From Hymenobacter setariae (GTDB lineage: Bacteria > Bacteroidota > Bacteroidia > Cytophagales > Hymenobacteraceae): a stretch of DNA of 64,000 nt. Made by a program: the position numbers and the translations under genes. The notes beneath the pieces are model-generated. The model was not told where the DNA came from. It did no database searches and was given only the letters and a program-made list of their open reading frames with translations. This document shows positions 8,685 through 16,173 of this stretch, piece after piece. How positions within the stretch are numbered: position 1 is the stretch's first letter; every line of letters starts with the position of its first letter. Where the stretch lies: positions 372,001-436,000 of the forward strand of contig NZ_VMRJ01000001.1 of assembly GCF_007713685.1 (NCBI RefSeq), read 5' to 3'.

Positions 8685-10259
8685 CTACTGCGGCTTGGCA
8701 GGCGTAGGCAGCGGCTTGCGGGGCAATTTCTGGTCGCGCATGGCGGCGTTATACACGAAGGAGGCTACCACCACCGAGGCTTGCTTGAGGTCGTCGGCCA
8801 CAAGGCGGTCGTAGGTGTCTTGGTTGGAGTGGTGAGTGCGGGCGAAGTAATCGAGCCCATCCTGAATAAACTGGAAACCAGGTAGACCTACGGCGTCGAA
8901 GGCCACGTGGTCGGTGCTGCCAGTGTTGCGCGAGGTCACGGTGGTGGCCCCTAGGTCAGCAAATGGCTGCAGCCAAGCCGTGAAGATGGGTTTCACGGCT
9001 TCGTTGCCCTGGGCGTAGATACCGCGGATTTTACCGGCACCGTTGTCAAGGTTGAAGTAGGCCGCCAGCTTCTCGTGGTCAGGCTTCAGCTGCATGGTGG
9101 CGGGGTCAGCGAAGTGATTTTTCACGTAGTTGCGCGAGCCGTGCAGGCCCTGCTCTTCCTCGCCCCACAGCGCAATGCGGATGGTCCGGCGCGGCTTCAG
9201 GCCACTGGCTTTCAAGATGCGCACGGCTTCCATCATCACGGCGCAGCCGGCGGCGTTGTCGGTGGCACCGGTGGCCGAGTGCCACGAGTCGAGGTGGCCG
9301 CCGAGCATCACTACTTCGCTCTTCAGCTTTTTGTCGGTGCCCGGAATCTCGGCCACCACGTTGTAGCCCTTCAGGTCCTGAGTCTGAAAACGAGTTTTGG
9401 TTTCCATCTCAATCTCGACCGGAATGCCGGCCTCGGCTAGGCGGATGAGGCGCAGCTGGTCTTCACTCGACATTTCAAGCTCGGGCAGCACAGGCTTGGC
9501 ATCGGCGGCGTAGGGCGCCCCGTTGGTGGTGAATACGGTGCCATCGGTGCCGCGGCCAGCGCTCAGCACGGCGGCCGCGCCTTCGCTCATGAGCATGGCG
9601 CTGACCTTGGTACGCAGCTCGCGTTGGGCGCGCATGGTAGCCATACGCTCGGCCATGGCGGGGTCGGTGGCAGGGCGGTTAGCGGCCGCAGCCGTAGCGG
9701 CGGGGGCATCGGCCAGCTTCTGCAAGTCTTCGGCGCTGAGGCGCTTGGCGTCGGGCTCGAAGCTGGGCTGCAAGGGCGCGGCTACGGGCAACAGCACTAT
9801 TTTGTCGCGCAGCTGGCCTTTGTATTTGTCTAGGTCGGCTTCGGTGGTGGCTTTTACTACCACTACCTGCTTGCGCAAGCTGCCGGGGGTGCTGGGCGTC
9901 CAGGCCTTAGGCACGCCTATCATGGCATGGTAGTAAGGCGCGGTCATGGCCACGTAGCTCTTGTCGATGTCCCAGCCGCGGCCAAAGTCGCCCCAGGGCT
10001 CTATGTTGGCATTGGTGAGGCCGTAGTCGGTTAGGCGCTTTTTGGTCCAGGCGTTGGCGCGGGACAGGCCTTCGGAGCCGGCCAGACGCGGCCCGCATAC
10101 ATCGGTAAGATAGAAAGCGGTTTCCATCACCTTAGAGCGGTTCATGCCCTCGTCTTTTATTTTGGCTAGTGCAGCGGCATCGGTTTTTTCGGCCGTCTGG
10201 GCCAGGGCTGGGGTGGCCAACAAGCCGGCAGCGGCCAGCGCGAGGAGACGTTTTTGCAT
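8685..10259 (-). CDS. Secreted M28 family zinc peptidase with PA-domain insert
   Basis: Exported aminopeptidase-like enzyme of 524 residues. A Sec signal peptide (MQKRLLALAAAGLLATPALAQ) is visible. A protease-associated insert spans about residues 130-290. The two-zinc M28 core follows: GGHLDSWH near residue 322, ATDNAAG, WGEEEQGLHGS with the catalytic glutamate, FNLDNG, and the last histidine in ARTHHSNQD near residue 480. All zinc ligands are present, so it should be active in the periplasm or outside. An alanine-rich stretch near residues 185-200 lies in the PA insert. It is convergent with the glycan operon and is probably a scavenging peptidase unrelated to it. Confidence 0.9.
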   Translation of the reverse strand: MQKRLLALAAAGLLATPALAQTAEKTDAAALAKIKDEGMNRSKVMETAFYLTDVCGPRLAGSEGLSRANAWTKKRLTDYGLTNANIEPWGDFGRGWDIDKSYVAMTAPYYHAMIGVPKAWTPSTPGSLRKQVVVVKATTEADLDKYKGQLRDKIVLLPVAAPLQPSFEPDAKRLSAEDLQKLADAPAATAAAANRPATDPAMAERMATMRAQRELRTKVSAMLMSEGAAAVLSAGRGTDGTVFTTNGAPYAADAKPVLPELEMSSEDQLRLIRLAEAGIPVEIEMETKTRFQTQDLKGYNVVAEIPGTDKKLKSEVVMLGGHLDSWHSATGATDNAAGCAVMMEAVRILKASGLKPRRTIRIALWGEEEQGLHGSRNYVKNHFADPATMQLKPDHEKLAAYFNLDNGAGKIRGIYAQGNEAVKPIFTAWLQPFADLGATTVTSRNTGSTDHVAFDAVGLPGFQFIQDGLDYFARTHHSNQDTYDRLVADDLKQASVVVASFVYNAAMRDQKLPRKPLPTPAKPQ

Positions 10260-10322
10260 AAAAAAGCAGGGAGTGGTTTGGTGGAGAAAAGCTACGGATA
10301 TTCTTAGAATGGAATGGACAAA

Positions 10323-10357
10323 AAAGCGGGCGCCCCGTTGCGTGGGGCACCCGCTTT
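10323..10357 (-). terminator. Rho-independent terminator of the deaminase gene
   Basis: A stem of 13 pairs with one mismatch. Read on the minus strand it ends in CCCGCTTTTTTG, the expected U-tract, 25 bases beyond the deaminase stop. Confidence 0.8.
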
Positions 10358-10381
10358 AGCTGGCTTTTTAAGGGCTGTGCT

Positions 10382-10816
10382 TTACAGCTCCATAATGTCC
10401 TCGTTCCAGAGCGTGGGCTCGGCCTCGATGAACTCCTGCATCATGGCTACGCACTCTTCCGAGTCGAGGATGACTACTTCCACGCCGTGGCTTTCCAGAA
10501 ATTCTTTCGACTCGCCAAAGGTGCGGGCCTCACCTACTACCACTTTCGGAATTTTGAACTGCACGATGGTGCCGGCACACATGTAGCAGGGCATCAGCGT
10601 AGTATAAAGCACCGTATCGCGGTAGGTGCGCTGGCGGCCAGCGTTGCGCAGGGCGTCCATTTCGCCGTGGGCGATGGGGTCTAGCTCCTGCACGCGCTTG
10701 TTGTGGCCGCGCGATACCAGCTTGCCATCGCGCACCAACACCGAGCCAATGGGAATACCACCTTGCGAGCGCCCTAGGCGGGCTTCGGCGATGGCGGCTT
10801 GCATAAATTCATCCAT
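10382..10816 (-). CDS. Cytosine deaminase of the fungal (FCY1) type
   Basis: Zinc-dependent deaminase of 144 residues in the CMP/dCMP deaminase superfamily. The zinc ligands and catalytic glutamate are in AHGEMDAL near residue 50 and PCYMCAG near residue 76. Beyond these shared motifs, several features recall yeast cytosine deaminase rather than bacterial tRNA-adenosine deaminase: GGIPIG at the N-terminus, RGHNKRVQ, VVGEARTF, a GVEVVILD strand and the acidic C-terminal tail ending LWNEDI, which covers the active site in the yeast enzyme. It would convert cytosine to uracil in pyrimidine salvage. A guanine deaminase-like role remains possible. Confidence 0.75.
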   Translation of the reverse strand: MDEFMQAAIAEARLGRSQGGIPIGSVLVRDGKLVSRGHNKRVQELDPIAHGEMDALRNAGRQRTYRDTVLYTTLMPCYMCAGTIVQFKIPKVVVGEARTFGESKEFLESHGVEVVILDSEECVAMMQEFIEAEPTLWNEDIMEL

Positions 10817-10885
10817 GATATTCTGAAGATTTTGGTTAGAAATAAAGCCGCCGCGTACAGGTCAAGCTTTGTTGGCAACTGCCAC

Positions 10886-11212
10886 TTACCTACCTATATT
10901 ATTTTTAATCAGCACAATAAGCAAAACAAACAATATCACAATTGCACTGAGCAGCAATAGCACCACCCAGGTATAACGCGTGCGCAGTGGCGCAGCTATA
11001 GCTCGGGCACTAGTCACGACCCACGCAATCACTACGAAGAGAGGCACCGTCGCTAGCGGATGGCTGAGAACAAAATACGTGTTGTGCATCTGAATGTCCA
11101 GCGTGCCTTGCCAGATGCTCCAAATGCCAGTTAATAAGCCATACAATACCAATACTAAGGCGTAGCAACTGAGTAACCATATCACTTCAGTTCTAATTGC
11201 TCTCAGCTGCAT
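10886..11212 (-). CDS. Small three-helix membrane protein with a cytochrome-oxidase-like HNTYFV motif
   Basis: A 108-residue inner-membrane protein of unknown function. Hydrophobic helices lie near residues 10-32, 50-70 and 82-104. Between the first two sits DIQMHNTYFVLSHPLATVPL, which resembles the helix entry of haem-copper oxidase subunit I (DIxxHDTYFVVAHFHYV) although the second haem/copper histidine is missing. An in-frame start at 11239 would overlap the upstream lipoprotein gene by 17 bases; the internal ATG at 11212, 10 bases after that stop, is preferred. It may be co-transcribed with the deacetylase lipoprotein. Confidence 0.6.
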   Translation of the reverse strand: MQLRAIRTEVIWLLSCYALVLVLYGLLTGIWSIWQGTLDIQMHNTYFVLSHPLATVPLFVVIAWVVTSARAIAAPLRTRYTWVVLLLLSAIVILFVLLIVLIKNNIGR

Positions 11213-11222
11213 AGTAGAACCT

Positions 11223-12152
11223 CTAAAAGCTCTGCACAATACTGTTGTGCAGGGTGCGCGGGCTCCAGTAGCCGCTGGCGATGATGCGCCGAATGGTGAA
11301 GAGCGGGTCTGCCTGGTCGCGCTTTTCAGCTAGCGAGAAGGCGGCCACGAAGCCGCGCTGCTTCAATTCGGGAAAAGCCTGGGTGTTCCAGAGGCCGAAG
11401 GGATAGGCGAAGTACTTGATTTTCTTACCTGTTATTTCCTCCAGCGTTTTGGTAGGCTTGTCGATTTGCGTCACCCAGTCCTGGCCCTGGTATTTTTTCA
11501 CGTTGTGGTGGTCCCAGGTATGCGAGCCGATGAGGTTACCCTGGTCAGAAAGCTGCTTCACCATGTCCTTGGTCATGTAATGTGGGCGACCTAGGCTCAC
11601 GGTCATCACGAAGTACACCGCCTTGTAGCCATACTTATCGAGCTCGGGCCGGGCGATGGTAAACTGGTCGAGGTCCGTGTCATCGAAGGTGAGCATGATG
11701 GGCTTGCTCGGCAGCTTGGCCCCCGTGGTGAGGTAGGCATAGAGCTGGTCGGGCAGAATGGTATGGTAGCCCGAGTCGGCCAGCATCTTTATCTGCGCCT
11801 TAAAAGCAGCAATGGGTACGATGTAGTCTTTGGCGCTGCGCGAGTCACGCCCGGTCCAGTCCCGAATTTGGTGGTAGCACAAGATGGGCACCTGCGGACG
11901 AGCATAGATGGCGGCTGCATCGGCCACCTTAGCAGCTGGGATGGTGCTGGGGTCGGGCGCCGGGGTCGCGTTGGCTTCTTCGGCGGCCACGGCGGCGGCG
12001 CCGGAGGTAGGGGCCGTTTCTGGGTTTTTGAGGGCGGCCATTGCTTCGGCCGAAGGGGCAGTGCGGGCTTCGCCGGTGGTGGCAGTTTTGGTGTCGCAGG
12101 CGGTGAGGCTCAGCGCGGCCAGCAGAGTGGTGGCCGAAAAGAAGTTTTTCAA
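11223..12152 (-). CDS. Polysaccharide deacetylase lipoprotein (CE4)
   Basis: Lipid-anchored NodB-domain enzyme of 309 residues. The signal ends in a lipobox LTAC at residue 19. An alanine, proline and threonine-rich tether (residues 20-85) precedes the catalytic domain, which starts at VPILCYHQI. The catalytic motif is TFDDTD near residue 157 (the usual TFDDG with D for G), and the metal-binding SHTWDHH is near residue 209, followed by FAYPFG. It probably deacetylates cell-surface or wall-associated glycan in the periplasm. It diverges from dapA across 80 bases and is followed by the small membrane protein. Confidence 0.85.
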   Translation of the reverse strand: MKNFFSATTLLAALSLTACDTKTATTGEARTAPSAEAMAALKNPETAPTSGAAAVAAEEANATPAPDPSTIPAAKVADAAAIYARPQVPILCYHQIRDWTGRDSRSAKDYIVPIAAFKAQIKMLADSGYHTILPDQLYAYLTTGAKLPSKPIMLTFDDTDLDQFTIARPELDKYGYKAVYFVMTVSLGRPHYMTKDMVKQLSDQGNLIGSHTWDHHNVKKYQGQDWVTQIDKPTKTLEEITGKKIKYFAYPFGLWNTQAFPELKQRGFVAAFSLAEKRDQADPLFTIRRIIASGYWSPRTLHNSIVQSF

Positions 12153-12232
12153 GGAAATAGAAAAAGCGCCAACAAGAGGTGTGGGCGGTCGAAGTAGTAA
12201 TTTCGTAACAAAACTAACGACCTCCGCAGCGG

Positions 12233-13096
12233 ATGAACAACCTACACGGCACCGGCGTAGCCCTGGTGACGCCCTTTACCCCCGATTTTCAGGTAGACTA
12301 TGCCGGCTGGCGCCGCCTGCTCGACCACACCCTGCAAGGCGGCGTGGAGTACCTGGTTATTAATGGCACTACGGGCGAGTCGCCCACCACCACCACGTCC
12401 GAAAAAGCCGAGTTGCTGCGCATTGCCAAGGAGCACGTGGCTGGCCGGGTGCCGCTGGTGTATGGCATCGGCAGCAACGACACCGCCGCCGCCGAGGCGC
12501 TGCTGCACAGCACTGATTTAGAAGGCATCACAGCCATTCTATCGGCCAGCCCGGCCTATAACAAGCCTAGTCAAGCCGGCATTGTGGCGCACTACCAGCG
12601 TCTCGCCGACGCCGCGCCCCGGCCCCTGCTGCTCTACAATGTGCCCGGCCGCACCGGCTCTAATATGAGCGCCGACACTACCCTGCGCCTGGCCGAGCAC
12701 CCCAATATCATCGGCATCAAGGAAGCCAGCGGCAACGTGGAGCAGTGCCTGGCCATCTTGGCTAAGAAGCCCGCTGACTTTCTTTTCTTGAGTGGCGACG
12801 ACATGCTGACGGTGCCGCTCATCGCGTGCGGCGCCGTGGGCATTATTACCGTCCTAGGTAACGCTTTCCCGCAGAAATTTAGCGACATGACCCGCGCCGC
12901 CCTGGCCGGTGACTTCACCCGGGCGCAGCAGCTGCTCTTCGGCTTTGTGAGCCTCAACCCGCTCATGTATGAGGAGGGCAACCCTGTGGGTGTAAAAGCG
13001 GCCTTGGCCCTGCAAAACGTGTGTGGTAGTGAGGTGCGCCTGCCGCTAGTGGCCGCTAGTGAGGGCCTGACGGCGCGCATTAAGGCGCTGCTATAA
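12233..13096 (+). CDS. dapA: 4-hydroxy-tetrahydrodipicolinate synthase
   Basis: Condenses pyruvate with aspartate semialdehyde in lysine and diaminopimelate synthesis; cytosolic TIM-barrel enzyme. The 287-residue length is standard. The GTTGESPT motif lies near residue 44, the proton-relay tyrosine in LLYNVPGRTGSN near residue 133, the Schiff-base lysine in GIKEASGN near residue 162, and GDDMLTVPLIACGA near residue 186. It stands alone and is followed by a clear terminator. Confidence 0.96.
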   Translation: MNNLHGTGVALVTPFTPDFQVDYAGWRRLLDHTLQGGVEYLVINGTTGESPTTTTSEKAELLRIAKEHVAGRVPLVYGIGSNDTAAAEALLHSTDLEGITAILSASPAYNKPSQAGIVAHYQRLADAAPRPLLLYNVPGRTGSNMSADTTLRLAEHPNIIGIKEASGNVEQCLAILAKKPADFLFLSGDDMLTVPLIACGAVGIITVLGNAFPQKFSDMTRAALAGDFTRAQQLLFGFVSLNPLMYEEGNPVGVKAALALQNVCGSEVRLPLVAASEGLTARIKALL

Positions 13097-13117
13097 CGAC
13101 TTAAGCAGGTTATTTAC

Positions 13118-13168
13118 GATTCCCAGCTGTTCGCCCTTGGGCTGAATAGCTGGGAATCTCTATTTTTG
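13118..13168 (+). terminator. dapA terminator overlapping a TATTTTTG box
   Basis: An 11-base perfect stem (13118-13128 with 13148-13158) followed by TCTATTTTTG. The T-tract is also a perfect Bacteroidota -7 element (TAnnTTTG at 13161-13168), with CTTG 21 bases upstream as a possible -33 box. If used as a promoter it would give the next gene a leader of only a few bases. Confidence 0.7.
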
Positions 13169-13176
13169 TTAACTCT

Positions 13177-13752
13177 ATGAAATTTACCAAACTTACGGAT
13201 ACTATTTTCACTGTCGAAGACTTCCTAACGCGTCAGGAATGTCTCGACATGATTGTCAGAAGTGAAGGTGTGGGCTACGAACTGGCTCAGATTAATACAA
13301 GCAGCGGCAGTCGGGTGCGCACCGATATTCGCAACAACAGCCGAGCTTTTTACAAGAGCGAAGAGCTAGCGCAGGAGCTGTGGACGAAGATTCAACCCTT
13401 CGTTCTGACGCCGCTGGCTGCTAGCACCGCTATTGGGCTCAATGAATTGTTTCGGTTTTACCGCTACCAGCGCGGGCACCAGTTTAAAGGGCATTTCGAC
13501 CAGAGCTACATCCGCAACGAACGGGAGGCCAGTTACTTCACCTTTATGGTGTACCTGAATGACAATTTTCAGGGTGGCGACACAACTTTCCAAAAGCTAC
13601 GAATACGGCCTAAACAAGGTATGGCGCTTCTTTTCCTGCACGACCTCTACCACGAAGGCAGCGAAGTAACGCAGGGTGTAAAATATGTGCTGCGGTCAGA
13701 TATTATGTATCGCACTGACAACGAGCGCTCGACCTTTATCGACAACATCTAG
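13177..13752 (+). CDS. Prolyl 4-hydroxylase-like 2-oxoglutarate/Fe(II) dioxygenase
   Basis: Non-haem iron oxygenase of 191 residues with the double-stranded beta-helix core. The iron-binding HxD is in GHFDQS near residue 107, the distal histidine in YHEGSEV near residue 161, and the 2-oxoglutarate-binding basic residue in KYVLRSDIMY near residue 172. The strand FTFMVYLNDNFQGGDTTF is typical of the P4Hc family. The substrate could be a protein proline or a small molecule. No signal peptide. It lies 80 bases after dapA and converges with the metal exporter. Confidence 0.85.
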   Translation: MKFTKLTDTIFTVEDFLTRQECLDMIVRSEGVGYELAQINTSSGSRVRTDIRNNSRAFYKSEELAQELWTKIQPFVLTPLAASTAIGLNELFRFYRYQRGHQFKGHFDQSYIRNEREASYFTFMVYLNDNFQGGDTTFQKLRIRPKQGMALLFLHDLYHEGSEVTQGVKYVLRSDIMYRTDNERSTFIDNI

Positions 13753-13779
13753 CAGCTTAGCTTAGCCAAGCATAATCTT

Positions 13780-14727
13780 CTAGCTAATTGCTGGCTGATT
13801 AGCACCCGCCCGCTGCTCGGGCGCAAATGACTCGGCTTCCACGAAAATGCGCTTGAACTCGGGATGCTTGGCGCGGATGGCTTTTTCGAGCCGGCCCACG
13901 GCATCTTCTACCTGCTGGGCCGATAGGTCTTGGCGGAAGCGCACGTCGAGGGCCAGGATGGCCTCGGCAGGCCCTAGGTACATCGAAAGTGGCGGGCGCA
14001 GGCTGCGCACGGCCGGGTCGGCGGTGGCCAGCGCTTGCAAACTAGCCAGGGTGGCGGCGTCTACGCCTTCGCCCACCAGCAAGCCGCGGGTTTCTTTGAG
14101 CATGAACACCGCCATGCCGATGAGCAGCACACCAATGGCCACCGAGGCGCTACCATCAAAGTACGGGTTATTAAGCAGATGGCCGAAGTACACGCCCCCT
14201 AGGGCAATGACTAGGCCCACGAGTGCGGCTAGGTCTTCGAGCAAAATGGCATACACGGCCGGGTCGCGGCTGGCGCGCAGGGCCTTCCAAAAGCTGGCGT
14301 CGCCGCGCGTCTTATTGAACTCACGGAAGGCTAGCGAGCAGGCAATGCCTTCAAACACGATGGCCAGGCCCAGCACCCAGTAGTTCCAGGTGGGGTCGGT
14401 GAGCGGAGCAGGGTGCTGCAGGTGGATGTAGCCCTCATAGAGCGAGAGGCCACCACCCACCGCGAAGATGAGCACGGCCACTATCATCGTCCAGAAGTAC
14501 AGCTCTTTGCCATGCCCAAAGGGATGCTCGGCATCGGCGGGGCGGGCACTGCGCGAGAGGCCCAGCAAAATCAGCAACCCGTTGCCGCTGTCCACGAGTG
14601 AGTGAATACCCTCGGAGAGCATGGCCGCGCTGCCCGTAAAAAACGCCGCCGTGAACTTGGCAATGGCAATGGCTACGTTGGCCGCAATGGCACCGTATAC
14701 CACTATTTTAGAAGAACTGCCTGCCAT
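13780..14727 (-). CDS. Cation diffusion facilitator (Zn/Fe-type efflux), ZnT9-like subgroup
   Basis: Inner-membrane metal/proton antiporter of 315 residues with about six helices. Helix 2 carries SEGIHSLVDSGN near residue 38 and the loop after it AEHPFGHGKE near residue 66; SEGIHS in place of the usual SDAxHS matches the ZnT9-like branch of the family. Helix 5 has the second HxxxD-like region near EDLAALVG (residue 172). A cytoplasmic ferredoxin-like domain occupies residues 220-300. Metal specificity is not certain from these residues. Confidence 0.85.
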   Translation of the reverse strand: MAGSSSKIVVYGAIAANVAIAIAKFTAAFFTGSAAMLSEGIHSLVDSGNGLLILLGLSRSARPADAEHPFGHGKELYFWTMIVAVLIFAVGGGLSLYEGYIHLQHPAPLTDPTWNYWVLGLAIVFEGIACSLAFREFNKTRGDASFWKALRASRDPAVYAILLEDLAALVGLVIALGGVYFGHLLNNPYFDGSASVAIGVLLIGMAVFMLKETRGLLVGEGVDAATLASLQALATADPAVRSLRPPLSMYLGPAEAILALDVRFRQDLSAQQVEDAVGRLEKAIRAKHPEFKRIFVEAESFAPEQRAGANQPAIS

Positions 14728-14864
14728 ACTACTAGATGAGTTTTAAATGAACCGGTGGTACGCAGGCTGCCTCGAAGGGTTATGGAGCGCAGTTGGCTTA
14801 GGCTCGCCTAGGTGCCCGCCAGCAGACTATAGCGGCTGATATGCACTTCGGGCCTACCCGCCGC

Positions 14865-14896
14865 TTTGGTCCAATTGGTTTCGCGCAATCATTTTG
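14865..14896 (+). promoter_or_regulatory. Possible promoter of the luciferase-like gene
   Basis: TTTG at 14865-14868 and TCATTTTG at 14889-14896, separated by 20 bases. This matches the Bacteroidota -33/-7 pattern except for one base in the -7 box. The start codon lies about 110 bases downstream in an otherwise featureless 279-base gap. Confidence 0.3.
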
Positions 14897-15006
14897 GGCA
14901 CTCGCTTGTTGTAGTAGCACCCTAGGCTAAGGCCAGCGGGCACTCCACGCAACCGCTAGTAGGCGCAGCAATTGGCTTATCGGGCCGGCACCGCGCGTTT
15001 TTAGAT

Positions 15007-16050
15007 ATGAAAGCAGAATCCCCCTCTCAAGTAGCCTTTTCCGTGTTGGACTTGGCTGCCGTGGCCCAGGATAACACCCCGGCCGATACGTTTCGCAACA
15101 GCCTCGACTTGGCCCAAAACGTCGAGAAGTTGGGCTACACCCGCTTTTGGCTGAGCGAGCACCACAACATGGCCGGCGTGGCCAGCTCGGCGCCGCCGGT
15201 GCTGATAGGCTATATCGCGGGTGGCACTAGCACACTGCGCGTAGGCTCGGGCGGCATTATGCTGCCCAACCACGCCCCGCTAGTAGTGGCCGAGCAGCTA
15301 GGCACGCTGGCCTCGCTCTACCCCGGCCGCATTGACCTAGGGCTGGGCCGCGCCCCTGGCACCGACCAAACCACGGCCCGCGCCATTCGGGGCGCCCGCT
15401 TTGGCGTCGAGCAAGATTTTCCGCGCGATATCCAGCAGCTGCAAACCTATTTCTCGGCGGCCAACAGCACCAGCTCGGTGCGCGCCATTCCGGGCGAGGG
15501 GCTCGATATTCCGATTTACATCCTGGGCTCTAGCACCGATAGCGCCTACCTGGCCGCAGCGATGGGCCTGCCTTATGCTTTTGCCAGTCACTTTGCGCCC
15601 GGCCAGCTGTTTGCGGCGCTGAAAATCTATCGCCAGAACTTCCGCCCCTCGGCCACGCTCGCCGAGCCCTATGTTATCACGTGTGTAAATGTGATAGCCG
15701 CCGACACCGACGACGAGGCCGACTACCTATCCACCACCCTGAAGCAGATGATGCTGGGCGTGGTCACGGGCCAGCGCCAACTGATGCAGCCGCCCGTTAA
15801 GGACATGAGCCAGCTTTGGTCGCCCGATGTGGCGCAGTACGTGATGCAAATGCTCGCGGCTTCCTTCATTGGCAGCCCGGCCACGCTGCAAGAAGACCTA
15901 GGGGCTTTCTTGGCCCAAACGCAAGCCAACGAGATTATGGCTACCAGCCACATTTTCAGCCACGAGGCACGCGTACACTCCTATGAGCTGCTGGCCGAAA
16001 CGATGCGCGTGCTAGGCCAGCCGCAAGCGGTAGAGCAATTGGCCGCATAG
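15007..16050 (+). CDS. LLM-class flavin-dependent oxidoreductase (luciferase-like monooxygenase)
   Basis: A 347-residue FMN-dependent TIM-barrel enzyme of the bacterial luciferase-like family, resembling the E. coli YhbW group. Family marks are the opening FSVLDLAAV, RFWLSEHHNMAGVASSAP near residue 48, GGIMLPNHAPLVVAEQ near residue 80, and the FMN-contact LGLGRAPGTDQ near residue 113. It acts in the cytosol on an unknown substrate with reduced flavin. The gene is monocistronic, bounded by a strong terminator. Confidence 0.9.
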   Translation: MKAESPSQVAFSVLDLAAVAQDNTPADTFRNSLDLAQNVEKLGYTRFWLSEHHNMAGVASSAPPVLIGYIAGGTSTLRVGSGGIMLPNHAPLVVAEQLGTLASLYPGRIDLGLGRAPGTDQTTARAIRGARFGVEQDFPRDIQQLQTYFSAANSTSSVRAIPGEGLDIPIYILGSSTDSAYLAAAMGLPYAFASHFAPGQLFAALKIYRQNFRPSATLAEPYVITCVNVIAADTDDEADYLSTTLKQMMLGVVTGQRQLMQPPVKDMSQLWSPDVAQYVMQMLAASFIGSPATLQEDLGAFLAQTQANEIMATSHIFSHEARVHSYELLAETMRVLGQPQAVEQLAA

Positions 16051-16063
16051 GTTCAGGCTTCTC

Positions 16064-16111
16064 AAAAAAGAAGGTCGGGCTTACCCTAGGGTGGGCCCGA
16101 CCTTCTTTTTT
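16064..16111. terminator. Rho-independent terminator
   Basis: A 17-base perfect stem (16064-16080 with 16095-16111) with A and T runs built into its ends and a CCTAGG in the loop, 13 bases after the luciferase-like gene. Confidence 0.9.
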
Positions 16112-16173
16112 GGGTAGTTTTCGTTGAGGATAGGCGTTACTTGTAGTGTTTGCTGGCTTCACTTGTATTGCCT

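Noticed and set aside
9523..9933. Plus-strand frame of 136 codons inside the M28 peptidase gene
   Set aside because: Antisense shadow; Arg/Ser/Ala-rich composition typical of reverse reading of a GC-rich gene and no motif.
13847..14383. Plus-strand frame of 178 codons opposite the CDF exporter
   Set aside because: Low-complexity Arg/Ser/Pro translation; the minus-strand gene has clear family motifs.
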